NCBI RefSeq assembly: GCF_042651065.1
Contig: NZ_JBHSCH010000043.1
Location: 1-41,558, forward strand
DNA from: Pseudoroseomonas aestuarii
GTDB lineage: Bacteria; Pseudomonadota; Alphaproteobacteria; Acetobacterales; Acetobacteraceae
Reading direction: 5' to 3'
Length of the DNA stretch: 41,558 nucleotides
Numbering within the stretch: position 1 is the first letter of the stretch; each line of letters opens with the position of its first letter. The position numbers and the translations under genes are program-made. Shown in pieces: positions 8,284 through 14,760 of the stretch. The notes below the pieces were generated by a model that saw only the letters and a program-made list of their open reading frames with translations, did no database searches and was not told the origin of the DNA.

Positions 8284-8289
8284 GCGAAA
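8273..8289. promoter_or_regulatory. Putative IclR operator, copy 1
   Basis: CGTCTTGCCAAGCGAAA matches the element at 23265-23281 (CGTCTTGCCTAGCGGAA) at 15 of 17 positions. It overlaps the predicted -35 box of the nitronate monooxygenase operon and lies about 70 bp before the IclR gene it faces. The ends form a partial dyad (TT.C / G.AA). Binding by the adjacent IclR protein is inference. Confidence 0.5.
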
Positions 8290-8360
8290 CGTTGACGCCA
8301 TGTTGCAGAGGCAGGGCCGTGCTATGGAAGAACGGCCGCCCGAGCCGAGGAGTGACCCGC

Positions 8361-9311
8361 GTGCCGCCCAAGCCTTCCGCCAGCCGCCCCCGGCGGAGCC
8401 CCGCCCCGGCCGGGGCGCCCTCTGCCGAGGCACCCGCCACCAAGGCGCCCGCTGCCAAGGCGCCCGCTGCCAAGGCGCCGGCCGTCCTGGCCGCCTCCCG
8501 TTCCGCCGTGCGGCTGGTCTATGACCAGGAGGATGTCAGCGCCGACTATGCCAGCGACCGCCGCTTCGTCTGGGCGCTGGCGCGCGGCATGGAAGTGCTG
8601 CGCGCCTTCGAGCCGGGGCGCGGCCCATTGGGCGTGGGGGAGATCGCGGCGCTCACCGGGCTGCCCAAGCCCACCGTCTCACGCCTCACCTATACCCTGG
8701 CCGAGCTTGGCTACCTGCGCGTGCTGCACAAGCAGGGGCGCTACGAGCCGGCGCCGGCGCTGCTGGCGCTGGGCTATCCGGTGCTGGCCAATCTGCGCGT
8801 GCGGCAGGCGGCGCATGACCACATGCGGCAGCTGGCGCAGGAGACCGGCACCGCCGTCGGCCTCGCCAGCCGCGACCGGCTCTCGATGATCTATGTGGAG
8901 AACACCGCCTCCAGCGCGCTGGCCACGCTGCGGCTCGGCATCGGCAGCCGGGTGGAGATGGCACGCAGCGCGCTGGGCCGCGCCTTCCTGGCGGCGCTGG
9001 GCGAGACGGAGCGGGACTACCTGCTGGAGCGCCTCGCCCGCCGCTATGGCGCCGCCTGGGCCGAGCTGAAGCCGCGCGTGCTGGACGGCATCGCCCAGGT
9101 GCAGGCGCGCGGCTTCTGCATCGTCGATGGCGAGTGGCAGCCGGATGTGCGCACCGCCGGCGCGCCGCTGGTCTCGCTGGACGGCACCACCATCATGGCC
9201 ATGAACATCGGCGCGCCCGGCTACATGCTGGACCAGGCGCGGCTGGAAAAGGAGCTCGGCCCCCGCATCGCGCATCTCTCCCGCATGGTGGCGCCGCTGC
9301 TGGGCTTCTGA
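8361..9311 (+). CDS. IclR-family transcriptional regulator with a Lys/Ala/Pro-rich N-terminal tail
   Basis: A 316-residue IclR regulator. The winged HTH lies at about residues 70-125 (GVGEIAALTGLPKPTVSRL), followed by the IclR effector domain, with landmarks such as GSRVEMARSALGRAFLAAL and GFCIVDGEWQPDVRTAGAPL. I chose the GTG at 8361 because GAGGAG sits 8 bp upstream; an in-frame ATG at 8277 would add 28 unlikely residues and overlap the promoter. The first 50 residues are a low-complexity tail with PAAKA repeats, resembling histone H1-like or AlgP-like tails that contact DNA unspecifically. The gene is divergent from the nitronate monooxygenase operon and probably controls it, and perhaps also the acyl-CoA dehydrogenase operon near 23.2 kb, where the same operator-like element occurs. 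Confidence 0.9.
   Translation: MPPKPSASRPRRSPAPAGAPSAEAPATKAPAAKAPAAKAPAVLAASRSAVRLVYDQEDVSADYASDRRFVWALARGMEVLRAFEPGRGPLGVGEIAALTGLPKPTVSRLTYTLAELGYLRVLHKQGRYEPAPALLALGYPVLANLRVRQAAHDHMRQLAQETGTAVGLASRDRLSMIYVENTASSALATLRLGIGSRVEMARSALGRAFLAALGETERDYLLERLARRYGAAWAELKPRVLDGIAQVQARGFCIVDGEWQPDVRTAGAPLVSLDGTTIMAMNIGAPGYMLDQARLEKELGPRIAHLSRMVAPLLGF
8441..8480 (+). repeat. 15-bp tandem repeat in the IclR gene
   Basis: The unit CAAGGCGCCCGCTGC occurs at 8441-8455 and 8456-8470, and a third partial copy begins at 8471. It encodes the KAPAA repeats of the N-terminal tail. The period is a multiple of three, so copy number can change without breaking the frame. Confidence 0.8.
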
Positions 9312-9361
9312 GAAGCGGCTGGGCCTGATTTGGGCAAAATAGGGCGCTTCTGCCTTTTTTT
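9311..9361 (+). terminator. Factor-independent terminator after the IclR gene
   Basis: AGAAGCG (9311-9317) pairs with CGCTTCT (9345-9351) and is followed closely by seven T residues (9355-9361), the longest T-run in this part of the window. The 27-nt loop is large, so the stem is only moderately stable. Its place directly after the IclR stop codon supports the call. Confidence 0.6.
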
Positions 9362-9373
9362 GGCCCCAATTTC

Positions 9374-9398
9374 CGAACCCGGTACGCCTCACCCGGTT
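9374..9398 (+). promoter_or_regulatory. Possible EcfG-type (general stress) promoter of the PRC-barrel gene
   Basis: CGAACC (9374-9379), with GGTT at 9395-9398, resembles the alphaproteobacterial EcfG pattern GGAAC-N16/17-CGTT. The spacing fits, with a mismatch in each box. It lies about 80 bp before the ATG at 9478. PRC-barrel proteins are often stress genes, which fits but does not prove the assignment. Confidence 0.25.
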
Positions 9399-9477
9399 GT
9401 CTCCCGCTCAGGTGGACGCGACCGCGGACGCCTCCCCCGCACCCGAGGGTGCAGCGACACGCACAAGGGAGACGCAC

Positions 9478-10566
9478 ATGGCCACGAAAACTCTGCTGTC
9501 CGGTTCCGTTCTGGCGGTGGCCTGCTTGGCCCCCTGGCTGGCCAGCGCCCAGCCCGCCAGCTCCGCTGGCGAGAAGACCGGCCAGAGCCAGGCTTCGTCG
9601 GGACAGAGCGCCCAGGGCAAGACGAGCCAGGGCAACCCAGTCCAGGGCAAGCCGGTCCAGGGCAAGGCAGGCCAGGACCAGGCGATGCAGGGCCGCCAGA
9701 TGGCACAGCAATGCCGGCAGGACCTTACCGCCTTCCGCGACAGGGTGGAGAAGGAAGGCTACTGGCTGACCGGCTATCGCCAGGGCTATGGCTGGAACAA
9801 CACGGCTGCCTTGCGGGTGGATGGCTCGCGCGGCGCGCCCTCCGACATGCAGGCGGCCCGCCAGGGCGGCATGCCGGCGGCCGGCGGCGCCAACCCCGGC
9901 ACCGGCAGCCCGGCCGCGCGCGGCACGGCAGGCGCGGCGGATGGCAGCGCCAACCGCGCCGCCATGGCCAGCGGCGGCACCGCCCCCTGGGGCGGCCTCA
10001 ACTGGAACACCCCGCCGGCGCAGGAGCTGGGCACGCTCTACCGTGCCGCCGCCGTGCTGGCGCAGCGTGGCGAGGAGCAGGCCTGCCAGACCGTGCTGGG
10101 CCAGGTGCGCAGCGTCTACGGCGAATATGCCGGCCAGCTCCGCGAGGCGGGCGTCGAGCCTGGGCAGATGGTCTCCTACCGCCAACAGCAGCTGGCCGCA
10201 GCCCAGCCCGTGACGGAGATGCGGCGGAACTTCCGCGCCGATACCATCACCGGCACCGATGTCCGCAACCCGCAGGACGAGAGCCTGGGCAGCGTCGAGG
10301 ATGTCGTCCTCAACCCCGGCACGGGCGAGATCGGCTATGTGATCCTCTCGCGCGGTGGCTTCCTCGGCCTTGGGGAGGACTATGTGGCGGTGCCCTGGGC
10401 ACGGCTGCGCGCCACGCCGCAGATGGATTCCTTCGTGCTGCCGATGAGCGAGGCGCAGCTGGAGAAGGCGCCGTCCGTCGATCCGGACAGCTTCGCCGAT
10501 GGCGGGGCGGGCCAGCAGCGGCGCCAGGAGATCGACAGGTTCTGGCAGCAGAGCCGGGGCGGCTGA
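9478..10566 (+). CDS. Secreted PRC-barrel domain protein
   Basis: A 362-residue exported protein. A Sec signal peptide (residues 1-25, ending ASA before QP) is followed by a Gln/Gly-rich repeat linker (about 30-75), a middle region containing a helical cysteine-bearing segment (LYRAAAVLAQRGEEQACQTV, C203) and a C-terminal PRC-barrel domain (about 251-341: TITGTDVRNPQDESLGSVED, then EIGYVILSRGGFLGLGEDY and VAVPWARL). PRC-barrel domains in such proteins are thought to bind partners at the envelope, and many are stress-induced. The ATG at 9478 follows AAGGGAG; an in-frame ATG at 9397 would bury the signal peptide. The gene stands alone between two predicted terminators. The biochemical role is unknown. 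Confidence 0.82.
   Translation: MATKTLLSGSVLAVACLAPWLASAQPASSAGEKTGQSQASSGQSAQGKTSQGNPVQGKPVQGKAGQDQAMQGRQMAQQCRQDLTAFRDRVEKEGYWLTGYRQGYGWNNTAALRVDGSRGAPSDMQAARQGGMPAAGGANPGTGSPAARGTAGAADGSANRAAMASGGTAPWGGLNWNTPPAQELGTLYRAAAVLAQRGEEQACQTVLGQVRSVYGEYAGQLREAGVEPGQMVSYRQQQLAAAQPVTEMRRNFRADTITGTDVRNPQDESLGSVEDVVLNPGTGEIGYVILSRGGFLGLGEDYVAVPWARLRATPQMDSFVLPMSEAQLEKAPSVDPDSFADGGAGQQRRQEIDRFWQQSRGG
9612..9665 (+). repeat. 15-bp period repeat in the PRC-barrel gene
   Basis: CCAGGGCAA recurs at 9612, 9627, 9642 and 9657, exactly 15 bp apart, and encodes a five-residue QGK/QGN repeat in the linker after the signal peptide. The intervening bases vary, which suggests an older, drifting repeat. Confidence 0.75.
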
Positions 10567-10594
10567 GCCCGCCGCGAGCCGAAAGTTAATGCCG

Positions 10595-10620
10595 GGGCGG
10601 AGGGTGCCATCCCTCCGCCC
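10595..10620 (+). terminator. Hairpin terminator after the PRC-barrel gene
   Basis: GGGCGGAGGG (10595-10604) and CCCTCCGCCC (10611-10620) make a perfect 10-bp stem with a 6-nt loop, 28 bp after the PRC-barrel stop. TTCCTC follows instead of a strong T-run. The DUF421 ATG begins 20 bp further on, so some read-through is possible. Confidence 0.6.
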
Positions 10621-10640
10621 TTCCTCATGAAAGGCCGTGC

Positions 10641-11180
10641 ATGTTCTTCGAGTCCTGGTTCGGGCTGCTGCGGGTGCTGGTGGTGGGCACCCTGGCCTAT
10701 GCCGCGCTGGTGTTCCTGCTGCGCCTCTCCGGCAAGCGGACCCTGGCCAAGCTCAACGCCTTCGACCTGATCGTCACCGTGGCGCTCGGCTCCACCCTGG
10801 CCACCGTGCTGCTCAACAACTCAGTGGCCCTGGCCGAGGGGGTGCTCGCCTTCGCATTGCTGGCCGGGCTGCAATATGCCGTGGCCTGGCTCTCGGTGCG
10901 CTCCACCCGCTTCGATGCGCTGGTGAAATCCGAGCCGAGCCTCCTGCTGCACAAGGGCCGCTTCCTCGATGCCGCCCTGCGCGCCCAGCGCGTGACGCGC
11001 GACGAGGTGCTCTCCGCCCTGCGCGCCGCGGGCGTGCCGGGCCCGGAGCAGGCCCTGGCCGTGGTGCTGGAGACCGATGGCACGCTGAGCGTGCTGGGCA
11101 GCCGCCCGCCCGGGGAGGAAGGGGATGGCGCCGCCTCCAGCCTGGCCGGCATGCTGCCGGGGAAGGCAAGCCGGGATTGA
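10641..11180 (+). CDS. YetF-like DUF421 inner-membrane protein
   Basis: A 179-residue protein with three N-terminal hydrophobic helices (about residues 8-28, 42-60 and 63-85) and a soluble C-terminal DUF421/YetF domain. The hallmark SGKRTLAKLNAFDLIVTVAL and the following GSTLATVLLNNS are characteristic of the family. The C-terminal domain includes LLLHKGRFLDAALRAQRVTRDEVLSALR and a VVLETDGTLSVL strand. YetF homologues in Bacillus spores have been linked to germinant or lipid processes, but the molecular role in Proteobacteria is not established. A short hairpin separates it from the PRC-barrel gene, so the two may be partly co-transcribed. Confidence 0.85.
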   Translation: MFFESWFGLLRVLVVGTLAYAALVFLLRLSGKRTLAKLNAFDLIVTVALGSTLATVLLNNSVALAEGVLAFALLAGLQYAVAWLSVRSTRFDALVKSEPSLLLHKGRFLDAALRAQRVTRDEVLSALRAAGVPGPEQALAVVLETDGTLSVLGSRPPGEEGDGAASSLAGMLPGKASRD

Positions 11181-11214
11181 CGCTGGCCCGCCCCGCCCCG
11201 AGGCTGCGGGGGCA

Positions 11215-12483
11215 ATGCGGGGCGAGAAGCGAATGGTTCACATCACGGCGGATTCCCGCCTCTCCTGGCTGCGGCTGGCGCTGGCCACGCTGGCGGCCAC
11301 GGTGGGCGGCGTCGGTATGTGGTCGGTGGTGGTGGCGCTGCCGGCGGTGGAGGCCGAATTCGGCATCTCCCGCGCCGCCGCCTCTCTTCCCTACACTCTC
11401 ACCATGGTGGGCTTCGCGCTTGGCGGCGTGGCCTTCGGCCGCGCCGTGGACCGGTTCGGCCTGGCGCGGCCGCTGGCGGTGGCCGGAATCGCGCTCGGGC
11501 TGGGCTATGCCGGCGCGGCGGCGGCGCAGAACCTCTGGCAGTTCGCACTCGCGCAGGGGCTGCTGATCGGCGCCGCCAGCTCGATCGGCTTCGGGCCGCT
11601 GATGGCGGAGGTCTCGCACTGGTTCCGGCGGCACCGGGCCACCGCCATCGCCGTCTGCGCCGCCGGCAACTACCTGGCCGGCGCCTTCTGGCCGCCGGTG
11701 ATGCAGCAGATGATGGCGGCGCAGGGCTGGCGCGCGGCGCATCTGGCCATCGGCCTCACCTGCATCGTGGTGCTGGTGCCGCTGGCCTGGACGCTGCGGC
11801 GGCCGGCGGTGCGCCCCGCTGCCGGCACGGCGCCCCCGCCCGCGGCCATGCCGGTGGCCCGGCCCACCGGCGGCACGCTGCCGCTCTCGCCGGCGGCGTT
11901 GCAGCTGTCGCTTTGGGTGGCGGGCATCGCCTGCTGCGTCGCCATGGCCACGCCGCAGGTGCATATCGTCGCCTATTGCGGCGACCTCGGCTACGGCGTG
12001 GCGCGGGGCACGCAGATGCTGGCGCTGATGCTGGCCTGCGGCATCGTCAGCAGGGTCGTCTCCGGCTGGGTGGCGGACCGCATCGGCGGCCTGCGCACGC
12101 TGCTGCTGGGCTCGGTGCTGCAGGGGGTGGCGCTGGTGCTCTACGCGCTGTTCGACGGGCTGCTCTCGCTCTACGTCATCTCGGCGCTGTTCGGCCTGTT
12201 CCAGGGCGGGCTGGTGCCGAGCTACGCCATCGTGGTGCGCGAGCACTTCCCCGCCGCCGAGGCGGGCGAGCGCGTCGGCAAGACGCTGATGGCGACGCTG
12301 CTCGGCATGGCGCTGGGCGGCTGGCTGGCGGGCCGCATCTTCGACTGGAGCGGCGGTTACCACGCCGCCTTCGTGCACGGGCTGGCCTGGAACCTGCTGA
12401 ACATCACCGTCATCGGCTGGCTGCTGTGGCTGGCCACGCGCCACAACGCCACGGGCGGGCGCCTGGCGCGGGCCACCGGCTGA
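11215..12483 (+). CDS. MFS transporter
   Basis: A major facilitator superfamily permease of about 422 residues with 12 predicted membrane helices in two bundles, separated by a Pro-rich loop (about residues 195-220, PAAGTAPPPAAMPVARP). The loop 2-3 motif is GRAVDRFGLARPLAVAG, and the equivalent in the second half is SGWVADRIGGLRTLLLG. It resembles the organic-anion or monocarboxylate-type MFS proteins common in this bacterial family. Start choice is uncertain: ATG at 11215 or ATG at 11233 (MVHITADSRLSW); neither has a strong ribosome binding site. It lies 34 bp after the DUF421 gene and ends 4 bp before the convergent nitroreductase stop. The substrate is unknown. Confidence 0.85.
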   Translation: MRGEKRMVHITADSRLSWLRLALATLAATVGGVGMWSVVVALPAVEAEFGISRAAASLPYTLTMVGFALGGVAFGRAVDRFGLARPLAVAGIALGLGYAGAAAAQNLWQFALAQGLLIGAASSIGFGPLMAEVSHWFRRHRATAIAVCAAGNYLAGAFWPPVMQQMMAAQGWRAAHLAIGLTCIVVLVPLAWTLRRPAVRPAAGTAPPPAAMPVARPTGGTLPLSPAALQLSLWVAGIACCVAMATPQVHIVAYCGDLGYGVARGTQMLALMLACGIVSRVVSGWVADRIGGLRTLLLGSVLQGVALVLYALFDGLLSLYVISALFGLFQGGLVPSYAIVVREHFPAAEAGERVGKTLMATLLGMALGGWLAGRIFDWSGGYHAAFVHGLAWNLLNITVIGWLLWLATRHNATGGRLARATG

Positions 12484-12487
12484 AGCC

Positions 12488-13159
12488 TCAGCCGGGGTCG
12501 TGGAAGGTGGTGAAGGCGGCCAGCTTCTCGCGCTCCGAGGCGAGGCGGTTGGCCGGCTCCTCCGGGTCCGCCCAGCCCAGCGCCATGCCGCAGAGCACAA
12601 CCTCGCTCGCCGGGATGCCCAGCTCGCGCCGCAGGATGTCGGGGTAGTTGGCGATGGCGGCCTGCGGGCAGGTGTCCAGCCCCTCCCCCCGCGCCGCCAC
12701 CATGATGGATTGCAGGAACATGCCGTAATCCAGCCAGCTCCCCTTCTCCAGATCGTCGTCGATGGTGAAGACGAGGCCCACCGGCGCGCCGAAGAAGTCG
12801 TAGTTGCGCCCCTCCTGCCGCTTGCCGGCGGCGCGGTCGCCTTTCTGCACGCCGGTCAGGCCGTAGAGCTGCCAGCCGAGCTGACGGCGGCGCTCCACAT
12901 AGGGGGAGCGCCACTTCGTCGGGTAGTATTCATAGTCCCGCCGGCTCGGCTCCTCCGCCTCGTGCGCGGCGCGCAGCGCGGCGGTGACGCGGGCGAGGGT
13001 GGCGCCCGCCAGCACATGCAGCTTCCAGGGCTGGATGTTGCTGCCGCTCGGCGCGCGCGCGGCAAGCGTCAGGATGCGCTCTACCGTCTCGCGCGGCACC
13101 GGGCGGGGCAGGAAGCCCCGCACGCTGCGGCGGGAGGCCAGCGCCTCCGCGGGCGTCAT
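12488..13159 (-). CDS. Nitroreductase-family FMN oxidoreductase
   Basis: A 223-residue flavoprotein of the nitroreductase fold. RRSVRGFLPRPV (from residue 9) and APSGSNIQPWKLHVL are the N-terminal FMN-binding signatures, and the C-terminal ALGWADPEEPANRL matches the family's end. The ATG overlaps the thiolase stop (ATGA), making it the last gene of a synthetase-DUF35-thiolase operon. In that setting a role in reducing an enone or nitro group of a CoA-linked or free intermediate is more likely than general detoxification, but this is inference. An Arg/Tyr/Lys-rich insert around residues 70-110 (including YYPTKWRSPYVERRRQLGW) may form the substrate lid. Confidence 0.87.
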   Translation of the reverse strand: MTPAEALASRRSVRGFLPRPVPRETVERILTLAARAPSGSNIQPWKLHVLAGATLARVTAALRAAHEAEEPSRRDYEYYPTKWRSPYVERRRQLGWQLYGLTGVQKGDRAAGKRQEGRNYDFFGAPVGLVFTIDDDLEKGSWLDYGMFLQSIMVAARGEGLDTCPQAAIANYPDILRRELGIPASEVVLCGMALGWADPEEPANRLASEREKLAAFTTFHDPG

Positions 13160-14307
13160 GGCCGCTCCCGCCCCAGCACGATGGTGCCGCTGGCCGAGAA
13201 CATGCCGCCGACCCCATGGCAGACCGAGATGTTCACGCCCTCCACCTGCGCCGGCGCGGTACCGCGCACCTGGCGCACGCTCTCCTGCAGCGCGAACATG
13301 CCGTACATGCCGGTGTGGGTGTAGGAGAGGCCGCCGCCATTGGTGTTCATCGGCAGCTTGCCGCCCGGCGCGGTGTGGCGCGCCTCGATGAAGGCCCCCG
13401 CCTCGCCGCGGCCGACGAAGCCCAGATCCTCCAGCCCGTAGAGCGGCAGATGGGCGAAGGCGTCGTAGATCATCAGGTGGTCGACATCCGCATGCGTGAT
13501 GCCCGCGCTGCGGAACGCCTCGGGGCCGGCAACGCGGAAGGCGCGCGAGCTGGTGAAATCCTCCATCTGGCTGATCATGTTGGTCTCCACGCTTTCGCCC
13601 GAGCCGAGGATGTAGGCGGGCCGCTGCGGGAAGTCCTTCGCGCGGTCGGCGCGGGTGAGGATGAGGGCGCCGCCGCCATCCGTCACCAGGCAGCATTGCA
13701 GCAGCCGGAACGGATAGGCGATCATCCGGCTGCCCAGCACGTCCTCGACCGTGATCGGGTCGCGCTGCGCGGCGCGCGGGTTGCGCGACGCCCATTCCCG
13801 CTGCACCACGGCCACCATGGCGAGCTGCTCATGCGTCACGCCATAGGTCTTCATGTAGCGCAGCACGGGGATGGGGAAGAGCGTCGGCGGGCCGAAGGGG
13901 CCGTAGGGCGCCTCGAACTGCCCGTTCAGGCTCTGCGGCTCCGGCGGGCGGGGCGTGGCGTTGATGCGGGACTTGCCGCTCTCCCCATGCGTGATCAGCA
14001 CGGTGTTGCAGTAGCCGGCATGGATGGCGGCGGCGGCGTGGCGCACATGCAGCATGAAGGAGCAGCCGCCGACGCTGGTGCCGTCCACCCATTTCGGCGT
14101 GATGCCGAGGTAGTGCGCCACCTGCTGCGTCATCATCGCGCCGGTGCAGGCCACGCCGTCGATGTCGGAGGGCTTCAGCCCGGCATCGGCCAGGGCGTTC
14201 AGCGCCGCGTCGGCGTGCAGCATGATCTGCGACATCTCCGGCACGCTGCCGATGCGCGTGCTCTCGGCGGCGCCGACGATCGCGATCGAACCAGGAGCGA
14301 TGCTCAT
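13156..14307 (-). CDS. Thiolase (SCP-x/lipid-transfer-protein type acyl-CoA acetyltransferase)
   Basis: A 383-residue thiolase-superfamily enzyme of the SCP-x type. Candidate catalytic residues can be placed at the classical positions: Cys82 in SVGGCSF, His331 in GGGLSYTHTGMYG and Cys363 in SVCHGVGG. The retro-aldolase Ltp2, which also pairs with a DUF35 protein, is reported to lack the thiolase nucleophile, so the intact set favours thiolytic cleavage or condensation. A conserved YDAFAHLPLYGLEDLGF segment matches the SCP-x family. The start overlaps the DUF35 stop by 4 bp, and the stop overlaps the nitroreductase start. Pairing with a DUF35 zinc-ribbon/OB-fold protein is typical and usually means a two-subunit complex. 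Confidence 0.88.
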   Translation of the reverse strand: MSIAPGSIAIVGAAESTRIGSVPEMSQIMLHADAALNALADAGLKPSDIDGVACTGAMMTQQVAHYLGITPKWVDGTSVGGCSFMLHVRHAAAAIHAGYCNTVLITHGESGKSRINATPRPPEPQSLNGQFEAPYGPFGPPTLFPIPVLRYMKTYGVTHEQLAMVAVVQREWASRNPRAAQRDPITVEDVLGSRMIAYPFRLLQCCLVTDGGGALILTRADRAKDFPQRPAYILGSGESVETNMISQMEDFTSSRAFRVAGPEAFRSAGITHADVDHLMIYDAFAHLPLYGLEDLGFVGRGEAGAFIEARHTAPGGKLPMNTNGGGLSYTHTGMYGMFALQESVRQVRGTAPAQVEGVNISVCHGVGGMFSASGTIVLGRERP

Positions 14308-14738
14308 GCCCGCTCTCCCGCCGGTGTTCCTTGCGCCGGCCGGAACAGCGGCAGGGTGATCTCGTCATCCATCGGCGTGAAGGCCACTTCCAGCTTCATG
14401 TCCAGTTGCAGCGCCTCGGGCGTCTGCGGGCAATCGACGATGTTGGTCATCATGCGCGGCCCCTCCTCCAGCTCCACCACGGCGATGGCATAGGGCGGCT
14501 CGAAGCCCGGCACCTTGCGGTGATGGATGACGTAGCTGTGCAGCGTGGCACGTCCGCTGGCGGCGAAGACCGAGACTTCCCGCGCGCCGCAGCCGGGGCA
14601 GAAGGGGCGCGGCGGAAAGTAGGCCTTCTCGCAGGCCTGGCAGCGTTGCAGGCGCAGCTCGCCGGCCTTGGTGCCATCCCAGAAATGTTGCGTCTCGGGC
14701 GTGGGCTCGGGGCGCGGTCGCCCGGCGGGCAGGGCCAT
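14304..14738 (-). CDS. DUF35 zinc-ribbon/OB-fold acyl-CoA-associated protein
   Basis: A 144-residue partner protein. A rubredoxin-like zinc ribbon is formed by CQAC (Cys33, Cys36) and CPGC (Cys47, Cys50). It is followed by an OB-fold domain with SYVIHHRKVPGFEPPYAIAV and the acidic strand VELEEGPRMMTNIVD. DUF35 proteins bind acyl-CoA and form complexes with thiolase-like enzymes. I chose the ATG at 14738 because AAGGAG lies 6 bp upstream; an in-frame ATG at 14768 would overlap the preceding gene. The gene sits between the acyl-CoA synthetase (22-bp gap) and the thiolase (4-bp overlap), so it most likely acts as the thiolase's second subunit. Confidence 0.9.
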   Translation of the reverse strand: MALPAGRPRPEPTPETQHFWDGTKAGELRLQRCQACEKAYFPPRPFCPGCGAREVSVFAASGRATLHSYVIHHRKVPGFEPPYAIAVVELEEGPRMMTNIVDCPQTPEALQLDMKLEVAFTPMDDEITLPLFRPAQGTPAGERA

Positions 14739-14760
14739 GCCAGTCTCCTTGTGGGTGTTC

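Noticed and set aside
8441..9665. The two sets of 15-bp repeats as a CRISPR or regulatory array
   Set aside because: They are in frame, encode low-complexity peptide, have no unique spacers and lie inside two separate genes.
10813..12600. 595-codon minus-strand frame opposite the DUF421 and MFS genes
   Set aside because: It is a His/Arg/Gln-rich shadow of the membrane proteins; the plus-strand genes have clear families and starts.
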